64,000 nucleotides of DNA from JAGQIB01 sp041393395 (GCA_041393395.1 JAWKKG010000003.1:620001-684000); one strand, 5' to 3'; positions 16,185-25,649 are shown, counted from the first letter of the stretch. The notes: generated by a model not told the origin, from the letters alone. Numbers and translations are program-made.

Positions 16185-17399
16185 TCAGCTCGGATCGAGT
16201 TCGAGGCCGAGCGCGGCCGCGTAGCGCTCGAGCGCGACGCGCGTCGCCTCGGCGTCCGCCGTCCGTGCCGGCCGCCGTCCGTCGCCGTTGCCCTCGAACC
16301 GACGGCACAGGACCTGGAGGCGTCCTTCCTTCCTGTGGGCCTTGAGGTCCACGCGCGCCACGAGCCGCTCGCCGGCCAGCACCGGGAGGCAGTAGTAGCC
16401 GTACTTCCGCTGTCCCTCCGGCTTGAAGATCTCGAGAACCTGATCGAACGCGAAGAAGTCCTGCACGCGCTTCCGCTCCCACAGAACGGGATCGAACGGC
16501 GAGAGCAGGACGCCCGTGTCGGCGCGCGGGCGAATCACCCGGAGCCGCTCCGCCAGTTCGAGATCCGAGGGGCGAATCCAGCCGGCCGTGCGCTTGCCGT
16601 CGTCCGTCCGGAGCGCCGCGCGGGTGACGTCGCCGCGTCGCTCGAGGCGTTCCAGGGCCGCGCCGATCGCCGCCTGATGACCCGTGAGTCGCCAGGTGCG
16701 GCTCAACGTCCCTGTCGTCGCCCAGCCGTGTCCGTCGAGTCCCTTGAGCAGCAGCTTCTCGAGCGCGTGCTCGTAGCGGACCTTCGGCTCGCGCAGCGCT
16801 TGGGGAATGACACGCTCCGCGAGATCGTACGAGCGCTGGAAGTTCCGCCGCTCGCGAATCGCGAGCTCACCGGAGGACCAGAGTGCCGTTGCGACCTTCT
16901 TCGTGAGCTTCAGATCCCACCATCCGCGACTGCCGGGGCCCTCCATGTCCGCGGACCGGATCGGTCCGTCGTCGCGGATCCGCTTCAAGAGCTTCCGCGC
17001 GACGTCCGGGTGCTTGCCCACGATGTCCCCCCACCACGGATGCTTGCGGAACGCCTGTCGCCGCCAGCCGAAATCCGGGTAGAGGTCCAGCGGCAGCCAG
17101 CTCGCCTCGTGACCCCAGTACTCGAACACGGGCGCGCCCGGCACGAGCAGGCGCTCGGGCAGGTCCGGATCCAGCCCCTCGATCCGGGAGAGCAGCACGA
17201 TCGCGTGGCTGCGCGCGCCGGCAATGGACACGGTGTCGAGCTGCAGGTAGCCGAACCGGTCCAGCACCGCGTGGCAGGCCGCGCGGGCGCGCTTGCCCCG
17301 CCCCCGGGCGCGGGCGGGCAGCCCGGACCACTCCGGCTTGAGGAGCCCCGCCCGCGCGAGGGCGAGGCGGCGTGCGCTGCGAACGTCGATCGTGTTCAT
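16185..17399 (-). CDS. HTH_42 winged-helix DNA glycosylase, AlkX/YcaQ type
   Basis: A 404-residue protein of the HTH_42 family with three winged-helix modules. Known members unhook DNA interstrand crosslinks (YcaQ/AlkX) or remove bulky alkyl adducts (AlkZ). The active-site motif QLD in FGYLQLDTVSIAGARSH fits the Q-hydrophobic-D signature of the AlkX branch; AlkZ has Q-x-Q. VFEYWGHEASWLPLDLYP and DFFAFDQVLEIF are other conserved blocks, followed by the C-terminal wing (GYYCLPVLAGERLVARVDLKAHR). It is divergent from the ABC operon. The start is ATG 17399 with a weak GGAG only 2 bases upstream. Confidence 0.85.
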   Translation of the reverse strand: MNTIDVRSARRLALARAGLLKPEWSGLPARARGRGKRARAACHAVLDRFGYLQLDTVSIAGARSHAIVLLSRIEGLDPDLPERLLVPGAPVFEYWGHEASWLPLDLYPDFGWRRQAFRKHPWWGDIVGKHPDVARKLLKRIRDDGPIRSADMEGPGSRGWWDLKLTKKVATALWSSGELAIRERRNFQRSYDLAERVIPQALREPKVRYEHALEKLLLKGLDGHGWATTGTLSRTWRLTGHQAAIGAALERLERRGDVTRAALRTDDGKRTAGWIRPSDLELAERLRVIRPRADTGVLLSPFDPVLWERKRVQDFFAFDQVLEIFKPEGQRKYGYYCLPVLAGERLVARVDLKAHRKEGRLQVLCRRFEGNGDGRRPARTADAEATRVALERYAAALGLELDPS

Positions 17400-17510
17400 G
17401 CTCCGGATCTTGCCACGAAAACGCGCGCGCCGTCCGTTTCCCCCGCGACTTCCCGCAACCCGACGTGCTTTCCTCCGTATCTGCCACATCCCCCGGGCCG
17501 GAGGCGTCGC

Positions 17511-18404
17511 ATGCTGACCGTTCGCAAGCTCGTGAAAGTCTACGCGGGGCCCGTGACGGCGCTCGCGGGAGTCGATCTCGACGTGCCGCCGGGCATGTTC
17601 GGACTCCTCGGTCCGAACGGTGCGGGCAAGTCCACGTTCATGAAGATCGTGTCCGGCCTGCTGGAGGCTTCCTCCGGCGACGTGACGCTCGACGGAGACG
17701 ACATCCTCGCGGACCCGTGGAAGGTGCGCGAGAAGCTCGGCTACCTGCCGCAGGACTTCGGCTTCTATCCGAACCTTTCGGGGGAACGCATGCTCGCGTA
17801 CCTGCTCCGGCTCAAGGGAGTGGAGGCGCCCGGCGGCACGAAGCGCCTCGTGGGCGAGCTGCTCGAGCGCGTGAACCTCACGTTCGCGGCGAAGCGCCGC
17901 GTCAAGGAGTGGTCGGGAGGCATGCGCCAGCGTCTCGGGATCGCCCAGGCGATCGCCGGCAACCCGCGCCTCCTCATCGTGGACGAGCCGACGGCGGGCC
18001 TCGATCCGGAGGAACGCCAGCGCTTCTATCGCATCCTGGCCGAGCTCGCCGAGGAGAGGATCGTGCTCCTGTCCACGCACATCGTGGAGGACGTGGCCGT
18101 GCTGTGCCCGCGCTTCGCGGTCATCTCGCGCGGTCGCCTCGTGGCGACGACCACGCCCGGCGACGCGCGGCGCTCCCTGGAAGGGCGCCTGTTCGAGGGC
18201 ACCGGGACCGACGAGGAGCTCGCCCGCATCCGCGCCGAGCACTTCGTGACGCAGGCGGTGCTCGTGGAGGGGAACAACCGGATGCGTATTCGCGTGGATC
18301 ACGGCGCGCCGCCGCCGGGCTTCGCGCCGGTCGTGCCCACGCTCGAAGACGCCTACATGGTGATGGTGGCCTCCGCGAACGCGCCGGCCGAGGTGGCGGC
18401 GTGA
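17511..18404 (+). CDS. ABC transporter ATP-binding subunit
   Basis: A 297-residue ATPase with Walker A GPNGAGKS (34-41), signature WSGGMRQRLGIA (134-145), Walker B LLIVDEP (154-160) and the switch His in STHIVEDV. The C-terminal 70 residues are a substrate- or dimer-specific extension. It belongs to the ABC-2 drug/natamycin-type class and is the natural partner of the permease/M1 fusion two genes downstream. ATG 17511 follows GGAGGC. The next gene begins 43 bases on. Confidence 0.92.
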   Translation: MLTVRKLVKVYAGPVTALAGVDLDVPPGMFGLLGPNGAGKSTFMKIVSGLLEASSGDVTLDGDDILADPWKVREKLGYLPQDFGFYPNLSGERMLAYLLRLKGVEAPGGTKRLVGELLERVNLTFAAKRRVKEWSGGMRQRLGIAQAIAGNPRLLIVDEPTAGLDPEERQRFYRILAELAEERIVLLSTHIVEDVAVLCPRFAVISRGRLVATTTPGDARRSLEGRLFEGTGTDEELARIRAEHFVTQAVLVEGNNRMRIRVDHGAPPPGFAPVVPTLEDAYMVMVASANAPAEVAA

Positions 18405-18447
18405 TCGGGCGCGCGCCGATCAGGGGGGCGATCGGAGGCACCGTTCG

Positions 18448-19971
18448 ATGAAGCGCGTGAAGCCGATCTTCTTCGGATTCGTGGTTCTCGCCCTGGCCGC
18501 GCTGGCGCTTGGGATCTTCGTCGATCGCGCCTGGCTCGTGCCGGCCGTTCTCGCCGCGCCGTTCGTGGCGATCGGCCTCCACGATGTGGCGCAGCGGGAC
18601 AACGCGATCCTTCGCAACTTTCCGATCGCCGGACACGTCCGCTACCTCGCGGAAGCGATCTCCCCGGAGATCCAGCAGTACTTCATCGAGCGCCATACGG
18701 ACGGCAAGCCGATCTCCCGCAATCACCGCAACGTCGTCTACGAGCGGGCCGAAGGGAGATCGCCGACGCATCCGTACGGCACCGAGCGCGAGCTCTACGA
18801 CGGCCGCTACCGCGGACTGCTCCACAGCCTGTACCCGGTCGCGCCGCTCGCGGAACCGCCGCGCGTCGTCGTGGGGGGGGAGGCGTGCGCGCAGCCGTAC
18901 GCCGCCTCGCTCCTGAACGTCTCCGCGATGAGCTACGGCGCGCTCGGCCCCACCGCGATCCGCGCGCTCGCGGCCGGCGCCCGGCAGGGCGGATTCTACC
19001 TGAACACGGGCGAGGGCTCCCTCACGCCGCACCATCTCTCGGGGGGCGGCGACCTCGTCTGGCAGATCGGCACGGGCTACTTCGGTTGCCGCACGGATGA
19101 CGGCGGCTTCGATGCGGATGCGTTCTCGCACAAGGCGACGGAACCGCAGGTGCGCATGATCGAGCTCAAACTCTCGCAGGGTGCGAAGCCGGGGCACGGC
19201 GGCGTGCTTCCCGCGCGCAAGAACTTGGAGGAGATCGCGGCGATCCGCGGGGTGCGTCCGCACACGACGGTCCTCTCGCCCCCCGGCCACCGGGAGTTCG
19301 ACGACGCGGAGGGACTGCTCCGTTTCGTCGACCGCCTGCGCGAGCTCTCGGGCGGGAAGCCCACGGGCTGCAAGCTGTGCGTCGGCCGGGGCGACGAGTT
19401 CGATGAGCTCTGCCGGGTCATGGCGAGGACCGGGACGATTCCGGACTTCGTCACCATCGACGGGGCGGAGGGCGGCACGGGCGCCGCGCCGCTCGAGTAC
19501 AGCGATTCGGTCGGCTGGCCGCTCCGCTACGCGTTGCCGCGCGTCGACGCGACGCTGCGCGAGCACGGGCTGAGGGATCGCGTGCGCGTGATCGCGAGCG
19601 GCAAGATCGTGACCTCGTACGACGTGCTCGAGGCGCTCGCGCTCGGGGCGGATCTCTGCAACGCCGCGCGGGCGTTCATGCTCTCGCTCGGCTGCATCCA
19701 GGCGCTCCGGTGCGACACGAACTCGTGTCCGTCGGGCGTGGCCACGATGGATCCGAGGCTGTACCGCGGCCTCGTCCCCGAGCAGAAGAAGGATCGCGTG
19801 GAGATGTTCCATCGCAGGACGCTGGAGGCGACGCTCGAGCTCTCGGCCGCGGTCGGGGTCGCGGATCCCCGCGACGTGACGTTCGATCGCTTCGTCGAGC
19901 TGCCCTGCGACATCGAGGGGCGGCTCGACCGCCGCCCGTGGAAGCCCGCGCACTCGGAGGCCCGGCCATGA
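18448..19971 (+). CDS. FMN-binding glutamate-synthase-like protein
   Basis: A 507-residue protein with two N-terminal hydrophobic segments (residues about 8-45) followed by the FMN and 2-oxoglutarate domain of glutamate synthase: SAMSYGALGPTAIRALAAGA, GGFYLNTGEGSLTPHHL, GAKPGHGG, TIDGAEGGTGAAP and VIASGKIVTSYDVLEALALGAD. The 3Fe-4S motif C-x5-C-x4-C is intact in GCIQALRCDTNSCPSGVAT. There is no glutaminase domain. It sits inside an ABC operon; its stop overlaps the start of the permease/M1 gene (ATGA). The electron acceptor and real substrate are unknown. Confidence 0.88.
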   Translation: MKRVKPIFFGFVVLALAALALGIFVDRAWLVPAVLAAPFVAIGLHDVAQRDNAILRNFPIAGHVRYLAEAISPEIQQYFIERHTDGKPISRNHRNVVYERAEGRSPTHPYGTERELYDGRYRGLLHSLYPVAPLAEPPRVVVGGEACAQPYAASLLNVSAMSYGALGPTAIRALAAGARQGGFYLNTGEGSLTPHHLSGGGDLVWQIGTGYFGCRTDDGGFDADAFSHKATEPQVRMIELKLSQGAKPGHGGVLPARKNLEEIAAIRGVRPHTTVLSPPGHREFDDAEGLLRFVDRLRELSGGKPTGCKLCVGRGDEFDELCRVMARTGTIPDFVTIDGAEGGTGAAPLEYSDSVGWPLRYALPRVDATLREHGLRDRVRVIASGKIVTSYDVLEALALGADLCNAARAFMLSLGCIQALRCDTNSCPSGVATMDPRLYRGLVPEQKKDRVEMFHRRTLEATLELSAAVGVADPRDVTFDRFVELPCDIEGRLDRRPWKPAHSEARP

Positions 19972-22900
19972 ATCTCGCCCGGTGGCGAACCGTCGTCGGC
20001 GCGGACTCGCGCTTCCACGCGACGCGCCCGTTGTTCTGGATCCTCCTGCTGCTGCTCGCGCTGCTCGCGTTCGGGCTCGCGGGCGGGAACGTCCGCATGC
20101 AGTCCGGCGATACGGCCATCGGCGGCGACAAGCAGGTGTGGCTCACCTCGGAGTTCTCGAACGCACTCGCGTTCGGAATGATGGGCGTCATCCCGTACGT
20201 CTTCTTCATCGGCATCGCGGCCGGCATGGCGATCCTGCGCGACGAGGAGCTGAACGTCGGCCCGATCCTGCACTCCACGCGACTGCGTCCGTCCGAGTAC
20301 GTGCGCGGGAAGTTCGCCGCCGTGCTGCTCGCGTGCTTCACGGTGCTGCTCGGCCACGTGCTGCTCGCCGTCTTCTTCAATCACGTCATGCCCACCGCGA
20401 ACGCCGAGAACATTCGCGGTCCGCTGTCCTGGACGAACTACCTGCGCCCGGCCTTCGTGATGATCGGCCCCCTGATCGTGTTCATGGCGGGCACCACGTT
20501 CGCGCTCGGCACGATCACGCGGAACGCGGTCCTCGTGTTCGTGCTGCCGCTGATCGTGTTCATCGTGTGCCCGTTCCTCCTCTGGGAGGAGCACCTGCCG
20601 GCGTGGGTGAGTCCCGGCCTGGAGATGGCGCTGCGCTGGATCGATCCCTCCGGCTTCCGCTGGATCAACGAGACCTGGGTCAAGGTCGACCTCGGCGTGG
20701 ACTACTACAACCTCCAGCCGGTGACGTACGACGTTCCGTTCCTGCTCTCGCGCCTCGCGTTCGTGGCGGTGGGTCTGCTGGCCGCGTTCGCGGCCGAGGT
20801 CCACTTCGCGCGGACGCTGCGCGGCGAGAAGGCCCCCCGCGAGCGCCGCGGCTTCCTTCGCGGCCGGCGGGTTCGGTCCGCCCCCGCCGCCACGGGTCTC
20901 GCGCCCTCGGCGTTCGAGGGCAAGTCGCTCGCGTCGCTGTCCATGCAGAGCCGCCGTCCCGGTTTCCTGCGGACGGTCCGCGACGTGCTCTCGGTGGAGG
21001 CCCGGGCACTCGCCACGTCACCCGGTCTGTACATCTTCGCGCCCCTGATCATCCTCGAGATCGTCAGCAACGACCTGTTCGAGACGGGGCCGTTCGAGGT
21101 GCCGATGCTCTCGACGCCGGGCACGGCCGCCGTTTCGGCGCTCGGTCTGCTCACGACGATCCTGTGCTTCCTGCTGCTGTTCTACACGACGGAGTCCGTG
21201 CTGCGCGACTTCCACCGGAACCTCGCGCCGATCTCCCACGCCACGCCGGCCCGCACGGGCGCGATCCTGCTCGGCAAGGCGCTCGCGAACGGGATCGTGG
21301 CGGCGGTGATCCTTGCGGCGGCCGCGATCGGCAACGTCATCATCATGCTCGTGCAGGGGAAGATCGCCCCCGACCTGGGCCCGGTGCTGCTCGTTTGGGG
21401 CGGACTCGCCGTCCCCACGGTCATCCTCTGGGCGACGTTCGTCACGTTCGTGGTGGCGCTCACCGGGAGCCGCTTCGCCACCTACGGGATCGGTCTCGGC
21501 GTGATGTTCTTCACCGCCTGGAAGAACTTCCGCGGGGAGATGAACTGGGTCGGGAACTGGAGTCTCTGGAGCACCGCGCGCTGGACGGACTTCGGCGGTC
21601 TCGCGCTGAACGAGTCCGCGTTCCTCTGGAACCGACTGTTCTGGCTGTCCATCGCCGCCCTTCTGGTGGCGCTCGCCGTGAAGCGATTCCCGCGCCGCGA
21701 GTTCGACGACGCCCGCCAGCACGCGAGATGGACGCCGAAGCAGCTCGGCAAGAGCGCGCTCCGCCTGTCGCCGTTCCTGGTGCCGGCGCTCGTGCTCGGT
21801 GCGGGCCTGTACGTGAAAACCACGCACGGATTTCAGGGAAGCGCCGCGGAACGTCGCGAGAAGGAGTACTGGGGACGGAATTACGCCACCTGGGCCGACG
21901 CCAGCACTCCGGAGATCGGTGGCGTCGACGTGTCGCTCACGCTGGACCCGGCGGAACGCGCGTTTGCGGTCGACGGGGAGTACGTGCTCGTGAATCTCTC
22001 GGACGAGCCGATGCCGCGGTTCCCGATGTCCGTGGGCGATCACTTCCGCGACATCTCGTGGACGCTGAACGGGGAGGAAGCGAAGCCCGAGCACCGGGCG
22101 CGTCTGTACGTCTTCACGCCGGATACTCCGCTGATGCCGGGCGACAGCCTGCGCGTCGGCTTCGCGCACCACGGCGCGTACCCGGACGGCTTCACGAAGA
22201 ACGGCGGCGGCATGGGCACGTTCATCCTCGAGTCTGGAATCGTACTCACGTCGTTCGAAAGCGCGTTCCTGCCCCTCCCGTTCTTCGAGATCGGCCGCGG
22301 GATCGAGAAGGACAACCGCATGGATCCCCGGGACTACCCGCCCGACTACTGGCACGGCATCACGAAGCCGGGCATCGGAAGCGGCGCCCGCTTCCCGGTC
22401 CGGCTCACGATCGACAGCCCGGCCGAGTACGAAGTTCACGGGGTGGGGGTGCGAACGTCCGACTCCACGGAGAACGGACGCCGCACGGTGGTGTGGGAGG
22501 CGGATCACCCCGTGAACTTCTTCAACGTCGTCGGATCCAAGCGCTGGGATTGCCGCCGGGGCGATGGCGTGGAGATCTGGCACCTGCCCGAGCACACCTA
22601 CAATCTGGACGAGATGGTGACGGCGCTCGAGGGCGCGCGCCGCTGGTACTCGGAGTGGTTCTTCCCCTACCCCTGGCGGGACCTCCGCGTGAACGAGTTC
22701 CCGGGACTCGCTTCGTACGCGCAGGGCTTCCCCACGAACATCACGTTCTCCGAGGCGATCGGCTTCCTCACGCGCGACACCGATGAAGTGGACGCCGCGT
22801 TCCTCGTCACCGCGCACGAGGCCGCGCACCAGTGGTGGGGCAACATCATCCTCCCCGGGGAGGGCCCCGGCGGCAACGTGATCTCCGAAGGGGCGGCGCA

Positions 22901-23645
22901 CTACTCCACGATCCTCCTGCATCGTCAGGTCAAGGGGGAGAAGGCGCGACGGTCGTTCTGCGAGCGGATCGAGAAGCGCTACGGCGACGCCCGGCAGGTC
23001 GACTCGGAGCGACCGCTCCCGCGCGTCGACGGCTCGAAGGGCGGGGACAACACCACGATGTACGACCGCGGCGGCTGGGTGATGTTCATGCTCCACGAGC
23101 TGATGGGCGAGGAGGCCGCGATCGCGGGCAATCACGACTTCATGCAGCGCTTCCACGCGAGCCGCGACTTCCCGGTGATCGACGACTGGGTCGCCGTGAT
23201 GCGTGAGCACGCGCCCGACCCGGCCGCGTTCGACGACTTCGTGAGCCAGTGGGTGTACGACACCGTGGTGCCGGAGTTCCGCTGGCGGGAACCGGTCCGC
23301 GAACGGGACGGCGAGGGCTGGGTCGTGCGCGCCAAGCTCGAGAACCTCGGTACCGGGCACGTGACGGTGGACGTCGCGGTGACGGCCGGCGAGGAGTTCC
23401 CCGACGAGGGCGATAGCTCGGACAGCGAGTCGGCCGCGCCGACCTGGCGGTGCGAGCGCCGGCGGGTGACGATCGGTCCGGGCGAGACGATCGACGTGGA
23501 GCTTCGATCCGCGTTCGAGCCGGAGAGGCTCGTCGCCGATCCCGACGTGATGGTGCTGCAGCTCAAGCGCGACCACGCCACGGCGGATCTCGGCAAGACG
23601 AGCGGCCAGGCCGAAACTTTGGCGACGTCTACCTCAGCAACGTGA
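19968..23645 (+). CDS. ABC-2 permease fused to M1-family aminopeptidase domain
   Basis: A 1225-residue protein: an ABC-2-type permease (about twelve membrane segments in residues 1-600, in two similar halves) followed by an M1 gluzincin domain. The zinc site is intact: HEAAH (950-954) with WW, and the second Glu motif ISEGAAHYS about 20 residues on. The transition-state Tyr is in TTMYDRGGWVMFML. The GAMEN substrate motif expected upstream is not recognisable; the region reads FPGLASYAQGFPTNITFSEA. A transporter that also trims or senses peptides outside the inner membrane is inferred. The start overlaps the previous stop, and the end overlaps the convergent gene by 17 bases. Confidence 0.9.
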   Translation: MNLARWRTVVGADSRFHATRPLFWILLLLLALLAFGLAGGNVRMQSGDTAIGGDKQVWLTSEFSNALAFGMMGVIPYVFFIGIAAGMAILRDEELNVGPILHSTRLRPSEYVRGKFAAVLLACFTVLLGHVLLAVFFNHVMPTANAENIRGPLSWTNYLRPAFVMIGPLIVFMAGTTFALGTITRNAVLVFVLPLIVFIVCPFLLWEEHLPAWVSPGLEMALRWIDPSGFRWINETWVKVDLGVDYYNLQPVTYDVPFLLSRLAFVAVGLLAAFAAEVHFARTLRGEKAPRERRGFLRGRRVRSAPAATGLAPSAFEGKSLASLSMQSRRPGFLRTVRDVLSVEARALATSPGLYIFAPLIILEIVSNDLFETGPFEVPMLSTPGTAAVSALGLLTTILCFLLLFYTTESVLRDFHRNLAPISHATPARTGAILLGKALANGIVAAVILAAAAIGNVIIMLVQGKIAPDLGPVLLVWGGLAVPTVILWATFVTFVVALTGSRFATYGIGLGVMFFTAWKNFRGEMNWVGNWSLWSTARWTDFGGLALNESAFLWNRLFWLSIAALLVALAVKRFPRREFDDARQHARWTPKQLGKSALRLSPFLVPALVLGAGLYVKTTHGFQGSAAERREKEYWGRNYATWADASTPEIGGVDVSLTLDPAERAFAVDGEYVLVNLSDEPMPRFPMSVGDHFRDISWTLNGEEAKPEHRARLYVFTPDTPLMPGDSLRVGFAHHGAYPDGFTKNGGGMGTFILESGIVLTSFESAFLPLPFFEIGRGIEKDNRMDPRDYPPDYWHGITKPGIGSGARFPVRLTIDSPAEYEVHGVGVRTSDSTENGRRTVVWEADHPVNFFNVVGSKRWDCRRGDGVEIWHLPEHTYNLDEMVTALEGARRWYSEWFFPYPWRDLRVNEFPGLASYAQGFPTNITFSEAIGFLTRDTDEVDAAFLVTAHEAAHQWWGNIILPGEGPGGNVISEGAAHYSTILLHRQVKGEKARRSFCERIEKRYGDARQVDSERPLPRVDGSKGGDNTTMYDRGGWVMFMLHELMGEEAAIAGNHDFMQRFHASRDFPVIDDWVAVMREHAPDPAAFDDFVSQWVYDTVVPEFRWREPVRERDGEGWVVRAKLENLGTGHVTVDVAVTAGEEFPDEGDSSDSESAAPTWRCERRRVTIGPGETIDVELRSAFEPERLVADPDVMVLQLKRDHATADLGKTSGQAETLATSTSAT

Positions 23646-24687
23646 GCTTGCCGGAGTCCGTTCCGTCCTCGCCCTCCAGCAACCACAGGTACATGCCGCC
23701 GGCCGCCGGGCGGCCGAGCCAGTCCGTGCCGTCCCAGTAGACGTTGTGGATGCCGGAGGGGCGCGGCCCGTCCGTGAGCGTCCGCACGAGCGCGCCGCGG
23801 AAGTCCAGGATGCGGACGCGCGCGTTCTGCGCCCGCGGCAACGTGAACAGGATGCGCGTCTGTGACGTGAGCGGGTTCGGGATCGGCGGGAGGGCGCGCA
23901 CGCGCGATTCGTCGAGCGTGCCTTCCGGCAGCGGGGCGAGGCCGCCCGCGTCGTCCGCAACGACCGCCTGCAGGACGGCGCCGTCCGAATCGCGTTGTGC
24001 GAACACGATCGCGCCGAGACGTCGCTCGTCCCACGCCGGATTCAGCGGGATCAGGTGTCGCACGAACTGGACCTGTCCGGGCACACCGGCCGTGAGCGTC
24101 TCGTCGGGCAGCACCTGGCGGGCCACGCGCGGCCAGCTCGATTCGCCGCCCGGGCCGCAACACTCGATCACGCCGCCCTCGTAGATGACGGCCCGGATCT
24201 TCCACTGCGCGGGCACCGGGACGCTCTCGCCGTCCGGGATCTGCAGATCCACGTTCAGCGTGCCGGCGAGCGACTCGCCGTCGAAGTTGTACGACGCTTC
24301 CATGAGCAGCGGCGACCCCGAGCCGGCGATGGTCTCGGCCAGGGTGCGGTACGCGAACGAGACGTCGCCGCCGCCGGCCACGGACTCCGTGCCGCCGAAG
24401 ATCGCGGTCGGAAGCGTCGGCGCTCCGTAGTACGCATGACGGGCGATCGCGTCCGCGTTCGCGAGCGGGCCCTCCGCGTGGTACTCCACCGTCACCACGG
24501 CGAGGGAGTCGTCGCTCTCGAGCGCGGTGAGTCCTGCCCGTGCGTCCACGCAATCCGGGCAGGCCACGGATCCGAACAGTTCCACGAGCGCGCCGCGCGC
24601 GACCGGCTCCGCCGCCACGGCGACCGGCACGAGCGCCACCGCAGGGGCGACGACGAGGAACGTCTGAAACGCGCGCAAACGCCACAT
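23629..24687 (-). CDS. Secreted thioredoxin-like protein with FlgD-like C-terminal domain
   Basis: A 352-residue protein with a signal peptide (...AVALVPVAVAAE). The N-terminal domain has ELFGSVACPDCVDARAGLTAL, a thioredoxin-type CPDC redox motif, and NADAIARHAYYGAPTLPTAIFGG, the cis-Pro loop. A beta-rich middle follows. The C-terminal domain has IPNPLTSQTRILFTLP, ILDFRGALVRTL and VYWDGTDWLGRPAAGGMYLWLLE, ending LTLLR: the sorting-type end also found on the cytochrome at 14127. It is probably exported to the periplasm or cell surface. Confidence 0.8.
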   Translation of the reverse strand: MWRLRAFQTFLVVAPAVALVPVAVAAEPVARGALVELFGSVACPDCVDARAGLTALESDDSLAVVTVEYHAEGPLANADAIARHAYYGAPTLPTAIFGGTESVAGGGDVSFAYRTLAETIAGSGSPLLMEASYNFDGESLAGTLNVDLQIPDGESVPVPAQWKIRAVIYEGGVIECCGPGGESSWPRVARQVLPDETLTAGVPGQVQFVRHLIPLNPAWDERRLGAIVFAQRDSDGAVLQAVVADDAGGLAPLPEGTLDESRVRALPPIPNPLTSQTRILFTLPRAQNARVRILDFRGALVRTLTDGPRPSGIHNVYWDGTDWLGRPAAGGMYLWLLEGEDGTDSGKLTLLR

Positions 24688-24889
24688 GAGGTGATCCGTC
24701 GGGGGCAGGGATCGGGAACCGGACCGAGGATACGACTTTTCGCGGCCACCTGTGACCGCGATCGTGAGTCGCGGTCCGTCGGCGGGTCGCGGAGCCGGTC
24801 GGGGCCGTCGACTCCCCACGAGGAGGCTGGGAACGCCGTCGGACCTCGTGCTACGTTCGCCGCGCCCCCCCCACGTTCCGGAGGTCGTC

Positions 24890-25417
24890 ATGCGCGCTCG
24901 TGCATTCGTTTCGTTCCTGCTGGTCGTCGGTTGCGCGAGCGTGGTGTTCGCGGCTTCTTCCGGCGGTGGAGACTCCCGCGACAAGAAGTCGGCCGACGCT
25001 TCGTCCGGCGCCGACGACACCGCCGCGATCTACGACCGCGGCATGGAGCTCGTGAAGAAGGGTGACTACGAGGCTGCGCTCGAGCGCTTCCGCGCCGCGG
25101 CCAAGAAGGACAAGGGCAACGCCGAGTACGTGAACATGGTGGCGTACACGCTCCGCAAGACCGGCCGGCTGGACGAAGCGTTCGAGATGTACGCGAAGGC
25201 GTTGAAGATGAAGCCGGAGTTCCCACAGGCCCGCGAGTACCTCGGCGAGGCGCACCTGCAGGCGCTCCTCGAGCAGGTCGACCTTCTCCGGAGCTACGGT
25301 CCGTCCGGGCAGAAGGAGTACGACCAGCTCGTGGCTGCGCTGGCGGAAGCCGCCACGGCGCTCAGCTCCGACGTCGTGAGCGCCAAGACCAAGGTCCCGG
25401 ACAAGAAGTCCTGGTAG
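24890..25417 (+). CDS. Secreted TPR protein
   Basis: A 175-residue protein with a signal peptide ending in VVFAASSGGG. Two TPR units follow (AAIYDRGMELVKKGDYEAALERFRAAAKKDKG and EYVNMVAYTLRKTGRLDEAFEMYAKALKMKP), then a short helical tail. It is probably a periplasmic assembly or scaffold factor. ATG 24890 has GGAGG just upstream. Its stop codon overlaps the presumed start of the CPXCG gene, so the two may be coupled. Confidence 0.82.
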   Translation: MRARAFVSFLLVVGCASVVFAASSGGGDSRDKKSADASSGADDTAAIYDRGMELVKKGDYEAALERFRAAAKKDKGNAEYVNMVAYTLRKTGRLDEAFEMYAKALKMKPEFPQAREYLGEAHLQALLEQVDLLRSYGPSGQKEYDQLVAALAEAATALSSDVVSAKTKVPDKKSW

Positions 25418-25602
25418 ACCTGCCCCTGGCCGAGTGGGCCTGCTCCGTGTGCGGCTCGCCGAACGAATCCCTGGTGGATCCGGCGCTCGGGGCCACGCAG
25501 AAGTTCACGGAGGACTGTGCCGTGTGCTGTCGACCGAACCTGCTGCGGGTCACGGTCGACGCGGACGGCGACGTGCTGGTCACGGCGGAGTTCGACGAAT
25601 GA
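25411..25602 (+). CDS. CPXCG-motif Cys-rich small protein with a non-standard start
   Basis: An open frame without ATG, GTG or TTG before the conserved region, so an ordinary ORF call misses it. From the CTG at 25411 it gives about 63 residues: ACSVCGSPNESLVDPALG, then QKFTEDCAVCCRPNLLRVTVDADGDVL. This matches the CPXCG family (C..CGE.n..lVD...G..Q.y.EDC.VCCrP....v), a small zinc-ribbon-like protein of unknown function. The CTG overlaps the TGGTAG stop of the TPR gene, suggesting coupled translation from a weak start. A GTG further along would lose the first Cys pair. Confidence 0.7.
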   Translation: MVDLPLAEWACSVCGSPNESLVDPALGATQKFTEDCAVCCRPNLLRVTVDADGDVLVTAEFDE

Positions 25603-25607
25603 CGAAC

Positions 25608-25640
25608 GGGGGACACGCGGGGACTTCCCGCGCGTCCCCC
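25608..25640. terminator. Stem-loop between convergent genes
   Basis: GGGGGACACGCGGG, loop GACTT, CCCGCGCGTCCCCC pairs 13 of 14 positions. It lies between the CPXCG stop (25602) and the convergent lipoprotein end (25650). No T tract is visible. Confidence 0.6.
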
Positions 25641-25649
25641 GGCTTCGCG

